A stretch of 64,000 nt of DNA. Origin: an uncultured Pseudomonadota bacterium. GTDB taxonomy: Bacteria; Myxococcota_A; UBA796; JAFGLY01. Location: the NCBI GenBank assembly GCA_937912125.1, contig CALDOK010000392.1:1-64000 (forward strand), in the 5' to 3' direction. How positions within the stretch are numbered: the first letter of the stretch is position 1; each line of letters begins with the position of its first letter. The notes beneath the pieces are model-generated. The model did not search any database and was not told the origin of the DNA. It saw only the letters and a list, made by a program, of their open reading frames with translations. Shown here piece after piece: positions 38,002 through 46,522 of the stretch. The translations under genes and the position numbers were made by a program.

Positions 38002-38793
38002 CTAGGGCCCGAAGGCGGTGGCCACGGTGGGCTCCTGCAGCAGGGGGTGCAGGTCGGTGACCAGCTTGCGGGCCAGATCGCGCCCGGCGCGCAGGGCGGT
38101 GTTGCTGCCGGTGATCACGAAGCTGTAGCGGTCCTCGTAGCGCAGGAAGACCTCGCCGTCGGCGGCCACCAGGGCCAGGCCCACGGTGGCTTGGGCCAGC
38201 ACCGGGTCCGTGTGCTCGTCCACGTAGACCAGCCGATCCGCCGCGCGCAGGGTGGTGCCCGGAGCGGTGGTGGTGGCCAGGGGCTCGGCGGTGATGTCGG
38301 AAATCCAGCGGAACAGGACCACCTCGCCCGGGAGGCGGTCCACCGCGAGCTGCAGGGCGCTGTCGAGGGAACGGCGACCGTCCAGCCCCGCGGCGAGCTG
38401 GGTGCGGGTGCTGGCGGTGGTGCGGGCGTCGCTGAAGTGGCCGTTCCAGCCGTCGGGCAGCGCGCTGGCGAGGGCGCCCGGCAGGGCGTCGGAGAAGGAC
38501 TCGGTGACGGCGGCTACCTGGGAGCCGCGCAGCTGGCGCAGGTAGGCGGCGTTGCCCTCGAGCTGCTCGCCGAGGAAGCCCACGGGCTCGAGATCCGGCA
38601 GGGGGCCCATCACCACCAGGGGAGCCACGCGGATGTCGCTGCCCAGCTCGAGCGGGGCCCAGGCCCACTCCAGTTCGTAGCTGGGGAGGCTGCTGGGCAG
38701 GGTAGGGCCGGCCTGGACCGTCGAGCTGATGGCGCCTGTGAGTAGAGCTGCGACTGCGAGCATGGTGAGTGAACGCAGTGGACGATGGGGCAT
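38002..38793 (-). CDS. Exported protein of unknown function
   Basis: The 263-residue protein carries a signal peptide (MLAVAALLTGAISSTVQA core) cleaved near residue 28. Mature domain: SYELEWAWAPLELG start, a RGSQVAAVTESFSDALPGAL helix, and an alternating strand region with LVYVDEHTDPVLAQATVGLALVA split by ADGEVFLRYED. No family is recognised; the pattern recalls GNA1162-like/LpoB-type lipoproteins that lack a lipobox. The first ATG of the frame lies 19 codons upstream; the chosen start gives a normal signal peptide. Confidence 0.65.
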   Translation of the reverse strand: MPHRPLRSLTMLAVAALLTGAISSTVQAGPTLPSSLPSYELEWAWAPLELGSDIRVAPLVVMGPLPDLEPVGFLGEQLEGNAAYLRQLRGSQVAAVTESFSDALPGALASALPDGWNGHFSDARTTASTRTQLAAGLDGRRSLDSALQLAVDRLPGEVVLFRWISDITAEPLATTTAPGTTLRAADRLVYVDEHTDPVLAQATVGLALVAADGEVFLRYEDRYSFVITGSNTALRAGRDLARKLVTDLHPLLQEPTVATAFGP

Positions 38794-38987
38794 GCTCGAT
38801 CCGGAGGCGCAGGGAGGGAAGGTGACGGCCGCACGGGTGGCTTCCGTCATTGTGACATCGAACGCGGCGGTCGGTTCCCCACAGGGACGAATTTTCTGTC
38901 AGGCTTCTTCGAGGCGGGGGCGTTTTTTTCCTGCGCTCCCGTGGGCGTCGCTTGCTGGGCCCCTCCTCGCCCTGTAGCCTGCGGCCT

Positions 38988-40580
38988 ATGAGCTCGTCGC
39001 TGCGCCCCTGGCTGCTGTCCACCGCGCTCCTGCTGGGGCTCGTGCTGCCCTTCGCGGGCAAGCCGGTGCACATCGACGACGCCAACTTTCTGCTCCTGGC
39101 CCGGGGCGCTCGGCTGGACCTGTGGCGGCCCCACGCCGTGCCTGTCAACTGGCAAGGCAGCACCGAGCGGGCCTTCGACGTGCTCTCCAATCCCCCCGGC
39201 ATCGGCTGGTGGCTGGCCCCCGTGCAGGCGTCCCCCGAGTGGCTGATGCACCTGTGGATGTTGCCTTGGTTGCTGCTGGCCACCTGGGGCGCGTACCGGC
39301 TGGGACGGCGCTTCGGTGGGGACGGGGCCGCCGGCGTGCTGCTCATCGGCACGGCCCCGGTGGCGCTGCTGGCGGCGCAGGCGCTCACCCCGGATCTCCC
39401 GCTGTTGGCCCTCACCATGGTGGGCCTGGGGGGCTACCTGCCCGCCGTGGACGGTAGCCGCCCTCGCGCCGCCGCGGGCTGGGCGCTGGTGGCTGGGAGC
39501 GCGGTGATGTTCCGCTACAGCGGGCTGTGCCTGTTGCCCCTGTTGCTGCTCTACCCGCTGCTCGTCCGGCGCAGCTGGTGGCCGGCCTTGGCCGGTGGTG
39601 TGCCCATCGCCTTGCTGCTGCTGCACGATCTACATGCCTACGGGCAGCTCCACCTGCTCGCCATGGGGAGCTTCCAGGCCACCAGCACCGGCGGCTGGGA
39701 GCTGTACCGCAAGCTGGTGGCGGCCCTGGCCATGCTGGGGGCCGCGGGAGTGCTGCCCTTCGTCGCCCTGGCGGGCAGCTGGCGGGGGCAGCTCACAGCC
39801 CTGCTGGGGCTCGCCCTGGGGATCACGGCCGCCGTGGTCTCGGGGCTCTCCGTGAGCGCGACGCTGTGGACCGGGGCCTGCGCTGCTGCGGGGGCGGTGG
39901 TCCTGCTCGGTCACCACCTGGCCCCTTCGCGGCGGAGCGAGCCGGGGGCCGACGGCCGCGAGCGCCTGTTCTTGGCGGCCTGGGCCCTGGGGGGGCTGGC
40001 GTTTCTGCTGGCCTTGCGCTTCACGGCCGCCCGCTACTGGCTGCCCTTTCTGCCCGCCGTGGCCCTGGCTTGGCTGCGCCTGCGGCCCAGCCGCAACCAG
40101 CTGATCCTGGCGGTGGGTGTGCAGGTGCTCGTGGCACTGGGCCTGTCGGTGGACGACTTCGCCATGGCGCGGGTTGGCCGGGACGCCGCCGTGGAGGTGG
40201 CCGCGCGCTCGCTGGACGCCGCGGCGGGTCCGCCTGGCTCGACGCTCCGCGTCTTCGCTGGCCACTGGGGCTGGCAGCACTACCTCGAGGCCCAGGGCTG
40301 GCGCAGCCTCGAGGACGAGGAGCGCCTGCCGCCCGGCGCGCTGCTCGCTGTGGCGGACTCACCCTGGCCCCAGGAGCCCGCGGATGGCAGCTGCCTCGAG
40401 CTGCTCTGGGAGCGCAGCTTCGAGGATCGTTTCCCCGGGCCGCGGGTCCACACCGCCGCCGGCTTCGCCAACCTGCATGCCAGCGTGGTGGCGGGGCAGC
40501 CGCCGGTGCCCACCTACGCACCCTGGACCCTGGCCAGCGACCCCCGGGACCACGTGGCCCTGTACCGGATCTGCGACTGA
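38988..40580 (+). CDS. GT-C type polytopic membrane glycosyltransferase
   Basis: The 530-residue protein has an N-terminal helix, then the catalytic-loop motif KPVHIDDANF with D30 D31, as in the PMT/ArnT (GT39/GT83) class. About ten more membrane helices follow, with a short soluble C-terminal domain of 130 residues. Such enzymes use polyprenyl-phosphate-linked sugars on the periplasmic side to modify proteins or lipids. Stand-alone gene; the acceptor is unknown. Related in build to the protein at 1081-2775, but here the DD pair is clear. Confidence 0.78.
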   Translation: MSSSLRPWLLSTALLLGLVLPFAGKPVHIDDANFLLLARGARLDLWRPHAVPVNWQGSTERAFDVLSNPPGIGWWLAPVQASPEWLMHLWMLPWLLLATWGAYRLGRRFGGDGAAGVLLIGTAPVALLAAQALTPDLPLLALTMVGLGGYLPAVDGSRPRAAAGWALVAGSAVMFRYSGLCLLPLLLLYPLLVRRSWWPALAGGVPIALLLLHDLHAYGQLHLLAMGSFQATSTGGWELYRKLVAALAMLGAAGVLPFVALAGSWRGQLTALLGLALGITAAVVSGLSVSATLWTGACAAAGAVVLLGHHLAPSRRSEPGADGRERLFLAAWALGGLAFLLALRFTAARYWLPFLPAVALAWLRLRPSRNQLILAVGVQVLVALGLSVDDFAMARVGRDAAVEVAARSLDAAAGPPGSTLRVFAGHWGWQHYLEAQGWRSLEDEERLPPGALLAVADSPWPQEPADGSCLELLWERSFEDRFPGPRVHTAAGFANLHASVVAGQPPVPTYAPWTLASDPRDHVALYRICD

Positions 40581-40581
40581 C

Positions 40582-40827
40582 TCATCCGCCCAGGGGCAGC
40601 CCCCGGCGTCTCCAGCCCCTGCGCAGCTCATGGGTGCAGCCCAACAGGCACAGCAGGTGGTGTCCCAGCAGCCAGCCCCAGCCCCGGAGCCCCAGCACCG
40701 GTCCGAAGACCACGGTGAGCCCCACGGCCGTGAAGAGCCAAGCGAACGCCACGATCACGCCCAGGTCGAGCACCCGGTCGCCCCGGCGCACGCGAGGGTC
40801 CAGCGTGAAGGCCAAGGCGCGCTTCAT
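40582..40827 (-). CDS. Small two-span membrane protein
   Basis: An 81-residue frame whose ATG overlaps the stop of the FG-GAP lipoprotein gene (ATGA). Two hydrophobic stretches (about 22-45 and 48-64) are flanked by basic residues (DPRVRRGDR; HELRRGWRRRG), which place both ends in the cytoplasm. No family is recognised. The tight coupling makes it probably real; function unknown. Confidence 0.6.
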   Translation of the reverse strand: MKRALAFTLDPRVRRGDRVLDLGVIVAFAWLFTAVGLTVVFGPVLGLRGWGWLLGHHLLCLLGCTHELRRGWRRRGLPLGG

Positions 40828-42239
40828 GGCGATTCTCCCTGGTGTTCGAAGAGCAGGTTGCCGCGCCCGAAGTTCCAATCGGAGATCGCCAGGTCGGGCG
40901 CGCCGCTCACGCGGCAGGTGACCTGGACCGGCTGGTCGGTGGGCGCGCTGAACCAGCCGTCGCCCACGGCCCCGGGGACGCTGGTGGCGACCACCTGGCA
41001 GGGACGGGGCAGGGCCAGCAGAGGGCCATCGCCCTGGATGTCTCGCTCCCAGGCCGAGCCGCCGTCGAGATCGTGGAAGGCGAAGGCCTCCATGACCGGC
41101 AGCGCGCTGGCGCTGGTGTAGCTGGGCTCGCTGTCGAGGCCCTCGCGGTTGCGGTACAGGCGCAGCGCGCCCCACCAGGAGCCCGCGGCCAGATCCAGGT
41201 CGCCGTCGTCGTCCAGGTCCACCAGGCCCACGGCGCTCTGGTAGGCGGGCTCGTCCGCGCTCTCCCAGCTGCGCTCCAGATCAGGGCCGCTGTAGAGGCT
41301 GACGGTGCCAGGCCCGCCCAGCTGCATGTTGTCTGAGATGACCAGGTCGAGCCAGCCGTCGCCATCGACGTCGCCGAAGTCCACGGTGTTGCCCTCGTAG
41401 CCCGTGCCCTCGGACTCCCACGCTGGCGAGCTCTGTGGCAGGCTGGCCGCCAGCCCGGAGCCCTGGTTCAGGTACAGGGCGTGGGGGCTGTCCTGGCGGG
41501 CGAAGACCAGATCCATGGCGCCGTCGGCGTCGGCATCCAGGAAGGCCACGTCCATGGACCAGGAGGCATCCTGGCTCTGCCAGGCCGGAGGATCGTCGAA
41601 CCAGCCGCCCTGATTGAGCCAGAGCAGGTCGGGCTCGGGGTCGTGGTAGTAGGGCTCGCCGGTGGCGGCGGCCAGGTCGAGATCGCCGTCGTTGTCGATG
41701 TCGCCCAGGGCCACCGAGAAGCAGTAGATCTCCTCACCGGTCTGCCAGCTGGGGTTGTCGGGCAGGGTGCCGCCCTCGTTCAGGTATAGCGCCAGGCCCC
41801 CCGGGGAGTCGAAGCCCGCCGGGCCGATGAACAGGGCGGTGACCACGTCGGTGAACCCGTCGCCGTCGACGTCGCCCACGGCGATGTGGCCGTGGTAGGC
41901 GTCGCCCTCGCTGGTCCAGTCCGCCCGCTCGGCGATGGCCCCGTCGACGCTGTAGTGGACGGCCAGGGGCCCTGGCTCCATGTCGTTGCCGTAGGCGATC
42001 ACGAGATCCAGGGTGCCGTCGCCGTCGATGTCGGCCCACGCGGCCCCCGTGCCGTAGCCGTCGTCGCTGGACTCCCAGCCGGGATCCCTGGAGTAGGGAG
42101 GCCAGGCCGCGTCGGGCGGCAGGCTGTCGCCGGTGTCGCTGTCGCCTGGGCCGGGCCCCTGGGTGTCAGAGTCCGGCGTGGCGCTGTCGCCGGCGGGGCA
42201 GCCAGCGGCGAGCAGCAGCAGGAGTGGGAGGGCGCGCAT
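40824..42239 (-). CDS. FG-GAP/VCBS repeat lipoprotein
   Basis: The 471-residue protein has a lipobox LLAAGC and a long GDS/GDT linker, then seven or so FG-GAP-type repeats, each with a calcium-loop motif such as DIDGDGTLDLVIA, DVDGDGFTDVVTA, DIDNDGDLDLAAA, DADADGAMDLVFA and DVDGDGWLDLVIS. They should form a beta-propeller on the cell surface. The last 90 residues lack repeats and may form an added Ig-like domain. Divergent from the pseudouridine synthase. Role in adhesion or matrix is inferred from the family. Confidence 0.88.
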   Translation of the reverse strand: MRALPLLLLLAAGCPAGDSATPDSDTQGPGPGDSDTGDSLPPDAAWPPYSRDPGWESSDDGYGTGAAWADIDGDGTLDLVIAYGNDMEPGPLAVHYSVDGAIAERADWTSEGDAYHGHIAVGDVDGDGFTDVVTALFIGPAGFDSPGGLALYLNEGGTLPDNPSWQTGEEIYCFSVALGDIDNDGDLDLAAATGEPYYHDPEPDLLWLNQGGWFDDPPAWQSQDASWSMDVAFLDADADGAMDLVFARQDSPHALYLNQGSGLAASLPQSSPAWESEGTGYEGNTVDFGDVDGDGWLDLVISDNMQLGGPGTVSLYSGPDLERSWESADEPAYQSAVGLVDLDDDGDLDLAAGSWWGALRLYRNREGLDSEPSYTSASALPVMEAFAFHDLDGGSAWERDIQGDGPLLALPRPCQVVATSVPGAVGDGWFSAPTDQPVQVTCRVSGAPDLAISDWNFGRGNLLFEHQGESP

Positions 42240-42285
42240 GGGGGCAATGTACCCGCTGGCTTCGGGCGGGGATAGCCTGACCCCC

Positions 42286-43260
42286 ATGGACGAGCAGCAG
42301 GCCATGGTGGAGCTCCCGCCCGCCCCCGAGGGCTACCAGTGGGAGGAACTGTGCGTGAGCGTCAGCGGGAACAACCGACGCGCTGACGTGTGGCTGGCGT
42401 CGCACTTCCCCCACTACTCCCGGAGCGCGGTCTCGCGGCACTTTCGCTCGGGGCGCATCGTCGGCCGTGACCGCTCGGTCAAGGCCAGCACCCTGCTCCG
42501 CCAGGGGGAGAGGCTGTGCTTCTGCCGGCCCGTGCTGCACACGCTCGAGCCCCCCCCTGCGCTGCCCGCCGTGCTCTACGAAGACCACCGCATGATCGCC
42601 CTGGACAAGCCCGCAGGCATGCTGGTGCACCCCGCGGGCGGCGTCTTCGTCTGGTCGCTGATCGCGCTGGCTCGGCTGGCCCGTCCGGGCGTACACCTGC
42701 ACCTGGTGCACCGCCTCGACCGCGACACCTCGGGGGTGGTGGTGCTGGCCAAGGATGCCGAGGCCAACCGGCTGCTCAAGGACGCGTTCCAGCGCCAGGC
42801 CAGCGACAAGGTCTACTGGGCCATCTGCCGGGGCGCGCCGCGCTGGGACACGCTGCTGGTGGACGCTCCCATCGGCGACGACACGGCCAGCGAGGTGCGG
42901 GTGCGCATGGGCGTCCGCGACGACGGTCAGGCCGCGCGCACCCGCCTGTTCGTCCTCGCCCGCTGGCGGGATCGGGCGCTGGTGGCGGCCCATCCGCGCA
43001 CAGGGCGCACCCACCAGATCCGCCTGCACCTCGAGCATGTGGGCCACCCCATCCTGGGGGATCGTCTCTACGGGCAGCCGGACGAGGTCTTCCTGCACAC
43101 CATCGATCACGGCATCGACGCCTGGACCCTCGGGCGCATCGGCTGGGCGCGCCATGCGCTGCATGCCCGCATCCTGCGCCTGCCCCACCCCGAGGGCCAC
43201 GCCGTGGAGCTGCGCGCGCCCATGCCCACGGACATGATCGCGATGCTGGGCGGTCCCTGA
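42286..43260 (+). CDS. RluA family pseudouridine synthase
   Basis: The 324-residue enzyme has an S4 RNA-binding domain (about 28-75, RRADVWLASHFPHYSRSAVSRHF region) and a catalytic domain with HRLDRDTSG (142-150), D145 being the nucleophilic Asp. LALDKPAGMLVHP-like text (ALDKPAGMLVHP, 105-116) and HPRTGRTHQIRLHL are further signatures. It isomerises a uridine in rRNA or tRNA; the target (RluC, RluD or TruC type) cannot be fixed. Stand-alone gene. Confidence 0.9.
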   Translation: MDEQQAMVELPPAPEGYQWEELCVSVSGNNRRADVWLASHFPHYSRSAVSRHFRSGRIVGRDRSVKASTLLRQGERLCFCRPVLHTLEPPPALPAVLYEDHRMIALDKPAGMLVHPAGGVFVWSLIALARLARPGVHLHLVHRLDRDTSGVVVLAKDAEANRLLKDAFQRQASDKVYWAICRGAPRWDTLLVDAPIGDDTASEVRVRMGVRDDGQAARTRLFVLARWRDRALVAAHPRTGRTHQIRLHLEHVGHPILGDRLYGQPDEVFLHTIDHGIDAWTLGRIGWARHALHARILRLPHPEGHAVELRAPMPTDMIAMLGGP

Positions 43261-43264
43261 TCTC

Positions 43265-44338
43265 TCAGGGTCTTTGGCGTCCCAGCATCAGGCTGGCCAT
43301 GACCGCCAGGATGGCGGGCAGCCAGGGGGCCTTCCGGGACGGGCCGGAGTTGCAGCCCGTGGGTGCGCGGTGGAAGCCGCCCCCCGTGTGGCTGTCGTCC
43401 AGGTTGGGCTCGGGGTCATTGCTGGGGATGGCGCCGCCCTGCTGGGGCTCCTGCCCGCCCTGCTCCTCCTGATCGTCCACCCAGCCCGTGTCGTCCTGGT
43501 CGTCGTCGTCGCCCTCTCCACCCTCCTCGTCGTCCACCGGCTCCTGGTCCTCGCCGTCGTCCTCGGGCGGCTCGGGGTCCGCGATGACCACCAGCTGCAT
43601 CGGCGCCTCGCTGGTGAGCCAGTCCAGGTGGGCGTCGATCCGCGCCGCGCCGCTGCTGCCGCCGGTGCAGGGGGTGTCGTCGTCGTCCCAGATCCAGGAC
43701 TGGACGCCTACCAGGGCGAAGCCGCCCCCCTCGAGAGCCAGCATGGCGGCTCCGCCGGAGTCGCCCCAGCACAGGTTGGTCTGGCCGTCGGGGTCGGCGG
43801 CCATCAGCCACTGCTCGTCCCAGTCCTGCAGGGGGATGTCGGCCCGGCGCTTCACGCCAGCGTCGTCCTCGTCCTCCGAGCTGACCCCGTAGCCGACGTA
43901 GCGCAGGGGCACATCCAGCCAGTCCTCGCTGGGGGTCCAGGTGCCCACGGGCTGGGTGACGCTGTCCAGGCCGTGGGCCAGCTTCACCAGGCCGATGTCG
44001 TGGTCCAGATCGCCGTACTGAGGGTGCATCCGCCCGCCGCTGACCGCCTCCATGGCGTCCCGGCCTTCATCGTCGCGGATGTCGGCGCCGGTGGCGAAGG
44101 CGACCTCGAGACCCTGGTAGTCCTCCAGCATCGCCTCGACGCAGTGCCCCGCGGTCAGCACCCAGCTGCTGTCCACCAGCGTGCCGCTGCAGAAGCTCGC
44201 GCAGCGCTGCCCAGAGCAGACCACCAGCGCCCCCACGGCCGGGTGGGCCGAGGTGGTCTCGCCGCCCACCATGGGGACGGGCGGGGTGGCCTGGGTCGGG
44301 GCCGCCAGCAGCAGCCAAGGGACGAGGAGCAGGGACAC
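43265..44338 (-). CDS. Secreted trypsin-fold serine protease with acidic stalk and MYXO-CTERM-like tail
   Basis: The GTG start has AGGAGG five to six bases upstream and gives 357 residues with a signal peptide (about 1-18). MVGGETTSAHP mimics the IVGG start of activated proteases. The catalytic triad is H65 (LTAGHC), D114 (DHDIGLVKL) and S194 (CWGDSGG). The S1-floor position of trypsin (D189) is Asn here (NLCWGDSGG), so Arg/Lys specificity is unlikely. After residue 250 comes a very acidic linker (EDDGEDQEPVDDEEGG), then TGCNSG, one membrane helix and RQRP, a MYXO-CTERM-like sorting tail. It is probably cell-surface anchored. Confidence 0.88.
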   Translation of the reverse strand: MSLLLVPWLLLAAPTQATPPVPMVGGETTSAHPAVGALVVCSGQRCASFCSGTLVDSSWVLTAGHCVEAMLEDYQGLEVAFATGADIRDDEGRDAMEAVSGGRMHPQYGDLDHDIGLVKLAHGLDSVTQPVGTWTPSEDWLDVPLRYVGYGVSSEDEDDAGVKRRADIPLQDWDEQWLMAADPDGQTNLCWGDSGGAAMLALEGGGFALVGVQSWIWDDDDTPCTGGSSGAARIDAHLDWLTSEAPMQLVVIADPEPPEDDGEDQEPVDDEEGGEGDDDDQDDTGWVDDQEEQGGQEPQQGGAIPSNDPEPNLDDSHTGGGFHRAPTGCNSGPSRKAPWLPAILAVMASLMLGRQRP

Positions 44339-44555
44339 ACGAGCCTCCTGTTGGACCCATCGGTCAGGGGCCGGGACCGCTATAGGGGAGAGACAAGTCG
44401 CGACGCGCGCCCAGCCGCCCCCTGAGGCGACGATGGCCACCCTGCGCTATGGCTGCTTGGTCGGGCGACCTTGGTGCCCCCTTGCCCGCGGCGGCAGCTT
44501 CGTGGCACCATTCGCGTTTCCGGCCCCTCCCATGTGCCCCGACCGGGAAGAAGCG

Positions 44556-46514
44556 ATGTCACTGCTGCCCTTGGTTCTCCTGGCCTCCATGGCCTTCGCT
44601 CGAGACTCCGACGCCACCGAACAGGAGGCTGCGTCCCCTGCGCCCTCCGAGTGGGTGGCCCCCTCGGTGGACAAAGCCATCCAGACGGGGGCCAAGGCCA
44701 ACAAGGACGCCGCCCTCATCATCGGCAACCAGTCCTACCAGGACCTACCGGATGCCCCGTACGCCCGGAACGACTCCGCGGCGGTCTACGAGCACCTGCG
44801 CTACACCCGCGGGCTCGGGTCCTACCGGCTGCGCACCCTGAACGACGCCACGGTCGCCGACATGGAGAAGGGTGTGCGGCGGGTGCGCGGGCGTGTGCAG
44901 CGCAACGGAACCCTGTGGATCTACTTCTCGGGGCACTTGGCTACCACCCCAGACGGCCGTCGTGTGCTGCTGGGCTCCGAGCAGGCGGGCGAGGAAGGGC
45001 TGCTGGCCCAGCAGGGCTACCCCTTGGACGATCTGGTGGCCTACCTGGCCAAGGGTCGGCAGCGCCAGGCCATCGTGGTGCTGGACGGCTCCTTCGGACG
45101 CCAGGGCCGCGACGGCTCCTACCTGGTCATCGGGCGGGACGAGCTCCAGGTGGCCCCCTTCGCCGGTGTGGACAACACCAACGTCACCGTCTGGGTGGCC
45201 ACCACCGGCGATCAGGTCGCCGGGATCTACGATCCGGTGCGCCACGGCCTGTTCACCTGGACCATGCTCGGCGCCCTGCGGGGCTGGGCCGACGGCGCCC
45301 AGGGCGATCTGCCCGACGGCATGGTCACCCTCGGCGAGGCTCAGACCTACGTCTCCGACGTGATGCGCCACATGGGGCGCTACCAGGTGCCCACCCTGGA
45401 CGATCGCCAAGAGATCCAGGACTGGGTGTTGGGTGAGTTCGACGGCATGGAGATGGGCCCGTCGCCTCAGCTGCTGGACGAGTTCGCCCATCGGGAGCGT
45501 GCCGATCTGCTGGCGCGCACCCTGCTCGAGGCCGACGAGCGCGCCTCCATGGACTGGATGCGCGTGCAGTCCATGATCGAGCGCAACGACCCCGAGGCCA
45601 AGCAGGCCCTGCTCGACTATGTGCGCGACTGGGAGCGTCCGCTGCTGTCCATCGACTGGGTGCAGTACGTGCCCTATGTGCGCGAAGCCCAGCGCCAGCA
45701 CGACCACTGGGACGAGCACATGGCCGCCCTCGAGGCCGATCGGGCTGCCCGTGAGGAGGCCTCTCGCGCTCAGGCCGCCGCCGCCGCCGCCGCCGCCGCC
45801 GCTCGCGCGCAGCAGCCGGACACCGGCGACCCGGGTCCCGACACCCGATCCGATCCGCAGGACACCGGGCCTGGCCCGGACGACACCGGCCACGCCGTGG
45901 TCGAGGCCCCCGTGGACGACAGCTGCAGCGACCTGTTCAAGCTCCAGGACCAAGCCCTGGCCGGCACCCTGCGCGACGGGCAGATCGGCTGCCTCGAGAC
46001 CCGGATCGTCGAAGACAAGCTGATGACCGACAAGGAGAAGGTCTCGCGTGTGCTGCTGGTCGACGCCGAGGCCAAGAAGGATCTGGTGCGCTGGGAGGCG
46101 CTGATGAAGCGCCACCTGAGCGACATCGACCAGAGCGACCCCGACCTGTGCTTCAAGTACACCATCTACCTGTCCAAGAAGGGCATGGAGAACGCCGAGG
46201 AGGTCATCATCTGGGGTTCGCGCGCCCTCGAGCGCAAGGACAACTGGTCGGGACGCCTGTACGAGAAGAAGGTCTTCGCGCTGCATCAGCTGCGGGCCGA
46301 GGCCGGCATGCACCTGTGGCAGCAGGCCGAGCAGCACTACCTGGAGGAGCGCTCCATGCAGGCCGAAGACTCCTCCAACCAGGCCCGCGGCCGGGCCAAG
46401 GAGTTCGCCCGGGCGTGGCTCGACTACGCCAGGGCCAGCGACCAGGACACCGACATCGCGCTGAAGCTCTGCCTGTCCGCGGCCGGCGCCATGGAGTTCT
46501 GCGAAGAGGAATAA
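44556..46514 (+). CDS. Caspase-fold protein with Ser at the Cys position (pseudo-caspase C)
   Basis: The 652-residue exported protein has a signal peptide (residues 1-15). The caspase-like domain spans about 50-290: DAALIIGNQSYQDLP, LWIYFSGHLATT with H127, and VVLDGSFGRQ where the Cys of DxC is S179 (codon TCC). An EF-hand-like DLPDGMVTLGE segment follows. From 290 to 440 the protein is helical. A poly-Ala run near 410 and a DTGD-P-rich linker (420-445) lead to a C-terminal helical domain (450-650) with Cys pairs, possibly TPR-like. It is divergent from the trypsin-fold protease, with 217 bases between. An ATG eight codons upstream is an alternative start. Confidence 0.85.
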   Translation: MSLLPLVLLASMAFARDSDATEQEAASPAPSEWVAPSVDKAIQTGAKANKDAALIIGNQSYQDLPDAPYARNDSAAVYEHLRYTRGLGSYRLRTLNDATVADMEKGVRRVRGRVQRNGTLWIYFSGHLATTPDGRRVLLGSEQAGEEGLLAQQGYPLDDLVAYLAKGRQRQAIVVLDGSFGRQGRDGSYLVIGRDELQVAPFAGVDNTNVTVWVATTGDQVAGIYDPVRHGLFTWTMLGALRGWADGAQGDLPDGMVTLGEAQTYVSDVMRHMGRYQVPTLDDRQEIQDWVLGEFDGMEMGPSPQLLDEFAHRERADLLARTLLEADERASMDWMRVQSMIERNDPEAKQALLDYVRDWERPLLSIDWVQYVPYVREAQRQHDHWDEHMAALEADRAAREEASRAQAAAAAAAAAARAQQPDTGDPGPDTRSDPQDTGPGPDDTGHAVVEAPVDDSCSDLFKLQDQALAGTLRDGQIGCLETRIVEDKLMTDKEKVSRVLLVDAEAKKDLVRWEALMKRHLSDIDQSDPDLCFKYTIYLSKKGMENAEEVIIWGSRALERKDNWSGRLYEKKVFALHQLRAEAGMHLWQQAEQHYLEERSMQAEDSSNQARGRAKEFARAWLDYARASDQDTDIALKLCLSAAGAMEFCEEE

Positions 46515-46522
46515 GGTCGGGG

